A stretch of 5,183 bases of DNA from positions 1 through 5,183 of the forward strand of contig MFHJ01000024.1 in NCBI GenBank assembly GCA_001778545.1, in the 5' to 3' direction. Every line of letters starts with the position of its first letter. Position 1 is the stretch's first letter. Made by a program: the position numbers and the translations under genes. The DNA is from Candidatus Giovannonibacteria bacterium RIFCSPHIGHO2_02_43_16 (GTDB lineage: Bacteria > Patescibacteriota > Minisyncoccia > JACPKW01 > UBA11713). The notes under the pieces were generated by a model. It saw only the letters and a list, made by a program, of their open reading frames with translations. It made no database searches and was not told where the DNA came from. Below, in pieces: positions 1-5,183 of this stretch.

Positions 1-186
1 TTACTAGAAACAGATGCCCCATATGTCGCCCCGGTTCCATGCCGAGGAAAACGCAACGAGCCTAGCCACGTCATAGAAGTAGCGAAAAAAATCGCCGAAT
101 TAAAGGAGATTTCCCTAGAGGAAATTGCCGAAACTACTTTCAAAAACGCCGAAGCTATTTTTCTTGAAAAAAATCTTGAAAAATAA
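1..186 (+). CDS. tatD: TatD family metal-dependent hydrolase, C-terminal fragment
   Basis: Only the last 61 codons are in the window; the gene starts upstream. The fragment opens with LLETDAPYVAPVP followed by RGKRNEP, the C-terminal signature of TatD/YcfH-type TIM-barrel hydrolases. In that family the Asp of ETDxP (residue 5 of the fragment) is a metal ligand in the active site. The rest (VIEVAKKIAELKEISLEEIAETTFKNAEAIF) is the usual closing helical segment. Family members act as Mg2+-dependent 3'-5' exonucleases or related phosphodiesterases, and the physiological substrate often remains unclear. TatD and YcfH paralogues cannot be told apart from this end alone, so the symbol is nominal. 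The reading frame ends in two consecutive in-frame stops (TAA TAG), and leuS begins 14 nt after the first, which suggests co-transcription. A Cys replaces the His/Tyr often seen before RGKRNEP; this position is not catalytic as far as I know. Confidence 0.93.
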   Translation, partial: LLETDAPYVAPVPCRGKRNEPSHVIEVAKKIAELKEISLEEIAETTFKNAEAIFLEKNLEK

Positions 187-200
187 TAGAATTATGCATT

Positions 201-2669
201 ATGTCTGCGTATTCCAAGATAGAAAAAAAATGGCAAAAGCTGTGGCTAAGGTCCGGTGTCTATGAGCCTGATTTAAAGAAAGCAAAAAAGCCTTTCTATA
301 ATTTAATGATGTTTCCGTATCCTTCAGCGGAAGGATTGCATATTGGAAGCGTGCGGACTTTTACGGGGATAGATATTTACGGAAGGTTTAAGCGGATGGA
401 AGGATATGACGTTTTCGAGCCGATCGGGCTCGACGGTTTTGGAATGCATTCTGAAAATTACGCGCTTAGAATCGGCGCTCATCCGATGAGGCTCGCGAAA
501 GTAACCGAGAAAAATTTTTATCGCCAGCTTGAGATGATCGGAAACGGATTCGCGTGGAAGGAGAAACTCGAAACTTACGATACCGAGTATTACAAATGGA
601 CCCAATGGATTTTTGCGCAGATGTTTAAAAAAGGCCTCGCGTACCGCAAGCGATCGCCGGTAAACTGGTGTCCGTCTTGCAAAACAGTTTTGGCAGATGA
701 GCAAGTCCAATCCGAAGAATGCGAAAGATGCGGATCGAAAATCGAGAAAAAAGACTTGGAACAATGGTTTTTTCGGATAACCGACTATGCCGAGAGGCTC
801 TTGGAGAGTCTTGAGAAAATAGATTGGCCGGAAAGTATTAAAACAGCGCAGAGAAATTGGATCGGCCGCTCTGAAGGATATTCGCTGAAATTTCCCTTGA
901 TCGGCATCCCAGGACAGGAGGACAGGAAGCATTCGATTGATATTTTCACCACGCGCCCGGACACTCTTTTCGGGGTAACTTTCGTTGTGGTTTCGCCAGA
1001 GCTTGCGAAAAGATGGATCAACGCCGGATGGCATGCTTCGGACGAAGTCCAAAAATATATTTCAAAAGCTCTTGTCCTGCGCGGGAGCAAAGAGGCGTCC
1101 GTGGAGGCGGAAAAAACCGGAGTTTTTTCAGGAATATACGCGATCAATCCGGCTAATAAGGAAAAAATTCCCGTATGGGTTTCTGATTATGTCTTGGACA
1201 CATATGGAACAGGGGCGATAATGGCTGTGCCCGCGCACGACAGCCGAGATTTTGAATTCGCGAAAAAATTCAACTTAACAATTCGCGAAGTCGTATCTCC
1301 CGATGGCAGAGATCATGATTTAAGAGTAGCGTTTACGGATCCCGGGGTCCTGATAAACTCCGCGAGGTTTAACGGCGCTAACTCAGAAGCGGCAAAGATT
1401 GAAATAACGAAATTTGCTGGAGGGGACAGAAAAATAAACTATCGCCTCCGGGATTGGCTCATTTCGCGACAGCGCTATTGGGGGCCGCCCATACCAATGA
1501 TCTTTTGTGGCGTTTGCGGTAAATCGAGGAAAGGCGAAAGGAAAGATATGGCTGGATGGTATCCCATTCCAGAAAAAGATCTCCCAGTCAAGTTGCCTTT
1601 CATTAAAGATTATAGGCCGCGAGGAACTGGTGAATCGCCGCTCGCGAAAGATAAAAAATTCTCTAAGGTAAGATGCCCCAAATGCAAGAGCTGGGCGCGC
1701 CGCGAGACAGATGTATCCGATACCTTTTTGGATTCTACTTGGTATTTTTTCCGGTATTTGGACGCAAAAAACAAACGCATACCTTTCGACAAACTTAAGG
1801 TGAAAAAATGGCTGCCGGTGGATATGTATATAGGGGGGGCGGAGCATTCTGTTTTGCATCTTCTTTATTCTCGCTTTGTCGCCAAAGCTTTTTATGACTG
1901 GAAGATTATTAATTTCAATGAGCCATTTAAAAAATTTAGAGCTCATGGGCTTATCATTAAGGACGGCGCCAAGATGTCCAAATCCAAAGGAAATATAGTC
2001 AACCCTGACGGCTATTTTAAGGATTTCGGCGCGGATGTAATGAGGCTGTATTTGGCGTTTATGGCGCCGCTGGAGCAGGGCGGAGATTTTCGCGATCAAG
2101 GCATTTCTGGCATTGACCGGTTCTTGGCTCGCGTCAAGAAATTAAACTCTAAATTAGCAAGAACTTCTAAAGAGGGGCTTAGTGAAAATTCGGAAAAACT
2201 GCTTCATAAATCGATTAAGAAAGTTGGGGATGATATCGAAAATTTACATTATAATACAGCCATTTCTCAGTTGATGATTCTTTTAAATGAGTTTGAGAAG
2301 TTGCCATCTCTGCCGTGGCACGCCTTTGAGATATTTTTGAAACTTCTTGCTCCATTCGCACCACACTTAACTGAAGAGCTTTGGCAAAATTTTAAGAAAA
2401 ATAAAATTTTCAAGAAACAAAATTCAATCCATCTCCAAAGTTGGCCTAAATTCGACTCCAAAAAAATAAAGGACGAGAGTTTTAAATTAATAGTTCAAAT
2501 AAACGGGAGGGTGCGCGCAGTTTTGGATGCTACAACCGGAATTTCTGAGAAAGAGGCTATCGCGCTTGCCATGGATAATGAAAATATCAAAAAAAATCTT
2601 TCCTCGCTAGCCGGCTCTCCCAAGAAAACTATTTTTGTCCCGGACAAGTTATTAAATCTTGTAATATAA
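201..2669 (+). CDS. leuS: Leucyl-tRNA synthetase (LeuRS), CPR-type
   Basis: This class Ia aminoacyl-tRNA synthetase charges tRNA-Leu with leucine in the cytoplasm, using ATP. At 822 aa it is complete and near the usual bacterial length. Visible in order: YPSAEGLHIGS (40-50) with the class I motif as HIGS at 47-50; LDGFGMHSEN (77-86); a first zinc knuckle with C157, C160, C174 and C177; the CP1 editing domain from roughly 222 to 415, with the Thr-rich TTRPDT (250-255) and the conserved HDSRD (346-350) that anchors hydrolysis of misacylated tRNA; RDWLISRQRYWG (417-428); a second zinc knuckle with C436, C439, C492 and C495; DSTWY (511-515); YIGGAEH (543-549); KMSKS (591-595); a helical anticodon-binding domain; and the C-terminal tRNA-binding module starting near VQINGRVR (765-772). 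The leucine-specific insertion before KMSKS found in E. coli LeuRS is absent. ATG 201 was chosen because it places the normal N-terminal helix before the catalytic core; ATG 194 is out of frame. No Shine-Dalgarno sequence is evident. Confidence 0.98.
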   Translation: MSAYSKIEKKWQKLWLRSGVYEPDLKKAKKPFYNLMMFPYPSAEGLHIGSVRTFTGIDIYGRFKRMEGYDVFEPIGLDGFGMHSENYALRIGAHPMRLAKVTEKNFYRQLEMIGNGFAWKEKLETYDTEYYKWTQWIFAQMFKKGLAYRKRSPVNWCPSCKTVLADEQVQSEECERCGSKIEKKDLEQWFFRITDYAERLLESLEKIDWPESIKTAQRNWIGRSEGYSLKFPLIGIPGQEDRKHSIDIFTTRPDTLFGVTFVVVSPELAKRWINAGWHASDEVQKYISKALVLRGSKEASVEAEKTGVFSGIYAINPANKEKIPVWVSDYVLDTYGTGAIMAVPAHDSRDFEFAKKFNLTIREVVSPDGRDHDLRVAFTDPGVLINSARFNGANSEAAKIEITKFAGGDRKINYRLRDWLISRQRYWGPPIPMIFCGVCGKSRKGERKDMAGWYPIPEKDLPVKLPFIKDYRPRGTGESPLAKDKKFSKVRCPKCKSWARRETDVSDTFLDSTWYFFRYLDAKNKRIPFDKLKVKKWLPVDMYIGGAEHSVLHLLYSRFVAKAFYDWKIINFNEPFKKFRAHGLIIKDGAKMSKSKGNIVNPDGYFKDFGADVMRLYLAFMAPLEQGGDFRDQGISGIDRFLARVKKLNSKLARTSKEGLSENSEKLLHKSIKKVGDDIENLHYNTAISQLMILLNEFEKLPSLPWHAFEIFLKLLAPFAPHLTEELWQNFKKNKIFKKQNSIHLQSWPKFDSKKIKDESFKLIVQINGRVRAVLDATTGISEKEAIALAMDNENIKKNLSSLAGSPKKTIFVPDKLLNLVI

Positions 2670-2670
2670 T

Positions 2671-3363
2671 ATGAAAGCTGTAATCCCATCAGCGGGCGAG
2701 GGAATCCGCTTGCGTCCTCTAACTCTCGATATGCCAAAACAGCTTTTGGTGCTTGGCGGGAAGCCTATTCTGGAACATATTTTCGATTCTCTCCCGGACG
2801 AGATTGACGAGATAATAATTGTCGTCGGTTATCTTGGAGGCAAAATAATTGAGCATTTTGGCGGCAATTTTAAGGGCAGAAAGATTAAGTATGTCTGGCA
2901 GAAGCAAAAACGCGGCACTTGGGACGCACTATTGTCGGCACAAGAACATATAGGGAAAGGAAAATTCTTAATGCTCTACGGCGACGACATTATCGATAAA
3001 AAAAGCATAAAAAAACTTTTGAAGCACGAGTTGGCTGTTCTTGCTAAGGAAGTTCCTGATCCGCGGAGATTTGGAGTGGTGGTTAAAGCTAAAAATGGAA
3101 GACTTTTGGAATTGGTTGAGAAGCCGGAAAATCCTAAATCAAATCTGGCATTGACTGGGGTAAAAATACTGGACGAAAGGATTTTTCTTTATCCTGCCGA
3201 AAGACATAAAAACGGCGAATTATACGTTACGGATTCTGTCGCAAAACTGGCTCAAGATCACAGAGTGATCGTGGAGGAGGCGGATACATGGCTCTCAATT
3301 GCGACCCCAGAAGATTTGAAGCGCATCAATGAAAACTATAAAGCTCACAAGAGAAAATCTTAA
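2671..3363 (+). CDS. NDP-sugar / nucleotidyltransferase family protein (NTP_transferase type)
   Basis: This cytoplasmic enzyme of the GT-A-like nucleotidyltransferase family (RmlA/GalU/GlmU-N type) would join a sugar-1-phosphate to an NTP, giving an activated NDP-sugar and pyrophosphate for cell-surface glycan synthesis. The N-terminus carries the signature GEGIRLRPLT (9-18) followed by MPKQLL (21-26). The likely metal-binding GDD is at 104-106. RRFGVVV (132-138) and EKP (150-152) match family landmarks, as does the closing WLSIATPEDL (207-216). At 230 aa it is a minimal catalytic domain without the left-handed beta-helix acyltransferase of GlmU. Some landmarks are divergent: ATPEDL instead of GTPEDL, and LTGVKIL where many members have an Asn-containing NxGxY segment. 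I therefore do not name the sugar or nucleotide. It begins 1 nt after the leuS stop, so translational coupling is likely, and its last 35 nt overlap the tsaC-like gene. Confidence 0.9.
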   Translation: MKAVIPSAGEGIRLRPLTLDMPKQLLVLGGKPILEHIFDSLPDEIDEIIIVVGYLGGKIIEHFGGNFKGRKIKYVWQKQKRGTWDALLSAQEHIGKGKFLMLYGDDIIDKKSIKKLLKHELAVLAKEVPDPRRFGVVVKAKNGRLLELVEKPENPKSNLALTGVKILDERIFLYPAERHKNGELYVTDSVAKLAQDHRVIVEEADTWLSIATPEDLKRINENYKAHKRKS

Positions 3364-3844
3364 AGAAGCCGTTTTGGACCTCAATGCTGGAGAAGTTCTA
3401 GAGGTTCCAACGGATACCGTGCGGGGCTTCATTTGCGATTACTACAACAAATCCGCCGAAGAAGAGATGTTTCGGATAAAAAAGCGGCCTAAGGAAAAAA
3501 TACTTTCGATTTTTGTTGCATCTATCGCGGAAGTGAAAAAAATAGTTCCGGTAAGCGAGCGCCAAGAAAGATTTTTGGCGAGAGTGTGGCCCGGGAAAGT
3601 GACGTGCGTATTAAAAAAAGATATTGGGGGATTTAGAATTCCAGATGATAAATTTATTTTAAAACTTCTTCGGGAATTTGGCGGCCCGCTTCTGCAGACT
3701 TCCGCAAATATTTCCGGCGACTCGCCAATTGGCGGAGGAACGCCTTCGACGGTTGTTGATTTGACTGGAGAAAATCCGAAAATTCTCCGCGAAGGCGCGG
3801 TCCGCGGCGCAGAGTTGCAAAAGATTTGGGAAGATTCTAGATAA
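3329..3844 (+). CDS. tsaC: Sua5/YrdC/TsaC-type threonylcarbamoyl-AMP synthase, compact form
   Basis: The family makes threonylcarbamoyl-AMP from Thr, bicarbonate and ATP, the first step of the t6A37 modification of ANN-decoding tRNAs; TsaD with its partners then transfers the group. Visible landmarks are VPTDTVRGF (26-34), KKRP (51-54), the WPG of VWPGKVTCVL (86-95), FRIPDD (102-107), LLQTSANISG (121-130), STVVDLTG (140-147) and ILREGAV (152-158). The N-terminus (MKTIKLTRENLKEAVLDLNAGEV) has the normal family start, which supports ATG 3329 despite its 35-nt overlap with the preceding gene in another frame. At 171 aa it is shorter than typical members (about 185-210 aa). The shortening is localised: only 12 residues separate TSAN from STVVD, where other members have roughly 35 including a helix and a strand. 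The frame is intact and the flanking motifs are good, so this looks like a compact variant rather than a frameshift. The C-terminal Sua5 domain of longer homologues is absent. Confidence 0.88.
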   Translation: MKTIKLTRENLKEAVLDLNAGEVLEVPTDTVRGFICDYYNKSAEEEMFRIKKRPKEKILSIFVASIAEVKKIVPVSERQERFLARVWPGKVTCVLKKDIGGFRIPDDKFILKLLREFGGPLLQTSANISGDSPIGGGTPSTVVDLTGENPKILREGAVRGAELQKIWEDSR

Positions 3845-3877
3845 AATACCGTGTTTAAACTCAGAGCCAGGGTTCCC

Positions 3878-3924
3878 TATTCTTATTCTACGCTATAGCG
3901 CAAAATAAGGATAAGCATTATTTT
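3878..3924 (+). terminator. Imperfect inverted repeat with T-rich tail, possible operon terminator
   Basis: The arms at 3878-3887 (tattcttatt) and 3904-3913 (aataaggata) pair over 10 positions with a single G-U wobble. Inside them lies the perfect 10-bp palindrome cgctatagcg (3891-3900), separated from the outer stem by a small mismatched internal loop. A T-rich stretch (ttatttt, 3918-3924) follows four bases after the outer stem. It sits 34 nt after the tsaC stop and before a gene of different character, which is where an intrinsic terminator would be expected. The stem is A+T-rich and the T tract is interrupted by an A, so it could instead be a protein-binding palindrome. Confidence 0.4.
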
Positions 3925-3982
3925 ACCTGCGATCTGTCTAGAATGATGTATAAAGATTTGAAGGAAGATGAAGCGAGGTGCT

Positions 3983-3986
3983 AGGA
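3983..3986 (+). promoter_or_regulatory. Shine-Dalgarno-like AGGA supporting the start at 3995
   Basis: AGGA at 3983-3986 lies 8 nt before ATG 3995, a standard spacing. The alternative in-frame ATG at 3968 has its only purine-rich stretch (aaggaag, 3961-3967) directly abutting the start codon, too close for normal use. The site therefore favours 3995, which also places the first CxxC at residue 8 as expected for this kind of N-terminal zinc ribbon. Confidence 0.4.
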
Positions 3987-3994
3987 TTATTGGT

Positions 3995-5183
3995 ATGAAT
4001 TCCGAGACTCGATCTTGTCAAAATTGTAAAGCCGAATTCATCATAGACGCTTCGGATTTTAAATTCTATGAAAAAATCTCCGTCCCGCCCCCGACCTGGT
4101 GCCCGGAGTGCCGCGCCCAGCGCAGGATGGTTTTGAGAAATGAACGTTCTCTTTATAATCGAAAATGCGACTTATGTAAAAAAGACATCATAGCTGTATA
4201 TCATAAAAATGTTCCATTCCCAGTTTATTGTTTGGGTTGTTGGTATTCAGATAATTGGGATCCTTTGATTTATACGCAAGAATACGATTTTTCAAAAAAC
4301 TTTCTTTTGCAATTTAAAGAACTACAGAATAAGGTCCCACGCTTAGCATTATTTGGGGAAGATAATCTAAATTCCCCTTATACTAATTATACGTGGAATA
4401 GCAAAAACGTTTACCTTTCTCCCTCCACTCTTTTTTCAGAAGATATAATGTACTCCATTTTTTCCGATCATTCTTATAACTGTATGGATTGCACCAGGAT
4501 AGCTAATTGTGAAATCTGTTATGGCAATGTCAACGCAGATAAATGTTATCATTCTATGTTTTTGGTTCGCGCACAAAATTGCATAGATTCGAGTTATCTT
4601 TTCGATGCCGGCAATTCTAATTATTGCTTTATGAGTGCAAATATCCGCAATAAGCAATATATGATAGAGAACAAGGCATATCCCAAAGAAGAATATGCTG
4701 AAAAATTAAGTAAATATGATTTCGGGAGTTATGAAGAACAGCAGAAACTTGCTAAACGTTTTTCTCAACTGAAAGAATCTGCCTTGCATAAATTTGCTAA
4801 CGTTCTCAAATCTTTTAATTCTTTCGGTGATAATTTATCAAATAATAAAAATGTGCGACATTGTTTTGATATCTATGATTCAGAAAATATCGCTTATTCT
4901 TTTAGAGGCTTCAGTCTTAAGGATGTTTTTGATGTTTATGCATGCGGTCCGCGGTGTGAACTTACATATGACAGTATTAATATAGGCCTTGATGATTCAA
5001 GATATAAATTTTCTGTAAATTGTTGGGGAGGAAACTTTGAAATTTTATACAGTGATCTTTGTATGAATTCGCAGAATCTTTTTGGTTCAGTAGGCCTCCG
5101 CTCCAAATCCTACTGCATCCTGAACAAACAATACACCAAGGAAGAATACGAAACACTCGTCCCTAAGATAATCAAACACATGA
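3995..5183 (+). CDS. Uncharacterised CPR-type Cys-rich protein: two zinc ribbons plus two 12-residue repeat arrays (3' end beyond window)
   Basis: An open frame of 396 codons runs off the right edge without a stop. The function is unknown; from memory, similar N-termini and NKxYxKEEY segments occur in hypothetical proteins of Parcubacteria and other CPR lineages. Residues are numbered from ATG 3995; ATG 3968 would add nine. Module 1 is a zinc-ribbon-like unit with C8, C11, C36 and C39, containing VPPPTWCPECRAQRR. Module 2 is a second unit with C58, C61, C79 and C82. A linker with YDFSKNFLLQFKEL (97-110) follows. Residues 136-225 and 286-376 are two arrays with about 12-residue periodicity, rich in N, C, Y, S and aromatics, resembling a beta-solenoid. 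Each array ends in NKxYxKEEY (226-234 and 377-385), and a probably helical linker (235-285) separates them. I see no signal peptide or membrane segment at the N-terminus. The zinc sites suggest a cytoplasmic binding or scaffold protein, but that is inference. The gene is set apart from the upstream operon by a gap and hairpin, and its base composition is very uneven. Confidence 0.9.
   Translation, partial: MNSETRSCQNCKAEFIIDASDFKFYEKISVPPPTWCPECRAQRRMVLRNERSLYNRKCDLCKKDIIAVYHKNVPFPVYCLGCWYSDNWDPLIYTQEYDFSKNFLLQFKELQNKVPRLALFGEDNLNSPYTNYTWNSKNVYLSPSTLFSEDIMYSIFSDHSYNCMDCTRIANCEICYGNVNADKCYHSMFLVRAQNCIDSSYLFDAGNSNYCFMSANIRNKQYMIENKAYPKEEYAEKLSKYDFGSYEEQQKLAKRFSQLKESALHKFANVLKSFNSFGDNLSNNKNVRHCFDIYDSENIAYSFRGFSLKDVFDVYACGPRCELTYDSINIGLDDSRYKFSVNCWGGNFEILYSDLCMNSQNLFGSVGLRSKSYCILNKQYTKEEYETLVPKIIKHM
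4400..4669 (+). repeat. First 12-residue solenoid-like repeat array within the zinc-ribbon protein
   Basis: In the translated frame, a pair made of a polar residue (N, D or K) followed mostly by V, I or C recurs at residues 138/139, 150/151, 162/163, about 173/174, 183/184, 195/196, about 208/209 and about 220/221, a step close to 12. A Y/S/C-rich stretch follows each pair (for example MYSIFS, CYHSMF, CIDSSYLF, YCFMS). About ten cysteines fall in or next to these positions. The repeat is at the protein level; the DNA copies are too diverged to be a recent tandem duplication. Confidence 0.65.
4670..4696 (+). repeat. NKxYxKEEY cap motif, copy 1
   Basis: Encodes NKAYPKEEY (residues 226-234), directly preceded by RNKQYMIE. 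It closes the first repeat array and matches the second copy 151 residues later at seven of nine residues. It is followed by a charged, probably helical segment (AEKLSKYDFGSYEEQQ). Confidence 0.8.
4850..5122 (+). repeat. Second 12-residue solenoid-like repeat array within the zinc-ribbon protein
   Basis: The same pattern returns with fewer cysteines. A polar-then-mostly-hydrophobic pair appears at residues 286/287, 298/299, 310/311, 322/323, 334/335, 347/348, 361/362 and about 372/373. The first four steps are exactly 12 residues and the later ones 11-14. Typical units are ENIAYSFRGF, KDVFDVYACG, GNFEILYSDL and QNLFGSVGLR. Glycines or serines recur near the turn positions, as expected for stacked short beta-strands. 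The array ends at the second NKxYxKEEY cap. Confidence 0.65.
5123..5149 (+). repeat. NKxYxKEEY cap motif, copy 2
   Basis: Encodes NKQYTKEEY (residues 377-385), preceded by LRSKSYCIL, which parallels the IRNKQYMIE before copy 1. It closes the second array and is followed by ETLVPKIIKHM at the window edge, so the domain after it is not visible. Confidence 0.8.

Larger units (their letters stand above)
3845..3994 (+). other. Intergenic region between tsaC and the zinc-ribbon/repeat gene
   Basis: This is the only appreciable non-coding gap in the window. It contains a 36-nt inverted repeat (listed separately) and, downstream of it, TATAAA at 3949-3954, which could be a -10 box for the next gene. 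No convincing -35 element sits at 16-18 nt from it, so the promoter is only suggested. An in-frame TGA at 3959-3961 closes the frame of the downstream gene, so that gene cannot start upstream of 3962. A frame open from 3859 to 3984 contains two adjacent ATGs (3943 and 3946) and could give at most a 13-residue peptide; I do not call it a gene. Confidence 0.6.

Noticed and set aside
111..117. AAAGGAG, a strong Shine-Dalgarno-like sequence
   Set aside because: It is inside the TatD coding frame (codons for ELKEI) and no start codon follows at a usable distance; leuS begins over 80 nt downstream.
324..1147. Long minus-strand open frames opposite the 5' part of leuS
   Set aside because: They are antisense shadows of a certain leuS with intact motifs throughout, and their translations show no domain signature.
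1833..1839. Run of seven G in leuS, a possible frameshift site
   Set aside because: The frame stays intact on both sides and encodes the conserved YIGGAEH, so there is no sign of slippage or error.
1383..2099. 238-codon minus-strand open frame opposite the middle of leuS
   Set aside because: It lies wholly opposite the second zinc knuckle through KMSKS region of LeuRS; no recognisable motif in its translation.
3949..3954. TATAAA as a -10 box for the repeat gene
   Set aside because: No -35 element at proper spacing was found (closest TTTACC at 3922 gives a 21-nt spacer), so I mention it only in the intergenic entry.
3859..3984. Short open frame in the intergenic region with two ATGs (3943, 3946) before the repeat gene
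   Set aside because: It would encode only about 13 residues from the ATG, has no clear ribosome binding site, resembles nothing I recognise, and overlaps the start region of a better-supported gene.
4436..4985. Small open frames on either strand inside the repeat gene (4436-4657 minus, 4794-4985 plus)
   Set aside because: They overlap the long open frame from 3995, which has zinc-ribbon and repeat structure. The small frames show no motif and are typical shadows in A+T-rich DNA.
5181..5183. TGA at the very end as the stop of the repeat gene
   Set aside because: It is in a different frame; the gene reads CAC ATG A at the edge and stays open.

Overview
This window looks like chromosomal DNA from an uncultivated Patescibacteria/CPR bacterium, most likely of the Parcubacteria kind. 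The clues are a LeuRS of the divergent CPR type (HIGS in place of HxGH, LDGFGMHSEN in place of the usual WDAFGLPAEN), short intergenic gaps and gene overlap, and a final gene that resembles a Cys-rich zinc-ribbon family I know mainly from CPR genomes. The standard code fits: no internal TGA has to be read as sense. The organism call is inferred from protein character, not from a database search.

Layout, all on the + strand. Positions 1-186 hold the 3' end of a TatD-family metal-dependent hydrolase. Positions 201-2669 hold a complete leucyl-tRNA synthetase (leuS). Positions 2671-3363 hold a small NDP-sugar/NTP nucleotidyltransferase, 1 nt after leuS. Positions 3329-3844 hold a compact Sua5/YrdC/TsaC-type threonylcarbamoyl-AMP synthase that overlaps the nucleotidyltransferase by 35 nt. 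These four probably form one transcription unit. Two of them serve tRNA function (Leu charging and t6A37 modification); the hydrolase and the sugar-nucleotide enzyme are housekeeping passengers.

Positions 3845-3994 are an intergenic break with a 36-nt imperfect hairpin that may end the operon. From 3995 (or 3968) a long open gene runs off the right edge. It encodes two N-terminal CxxC...CxxC zinc-ribbon-like modules, then two blocks of about 12-residue repeats that look like a beta-solenoid, each ending in the same NKxYxKEEY cap. This gene has no in-window stop and is the most unusual content here: function unknown, strongly modular, and with base composition that swings sharply along its length.

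I see no tRNA, rRNA, CRISPR array, insertion sequence or phage gene.
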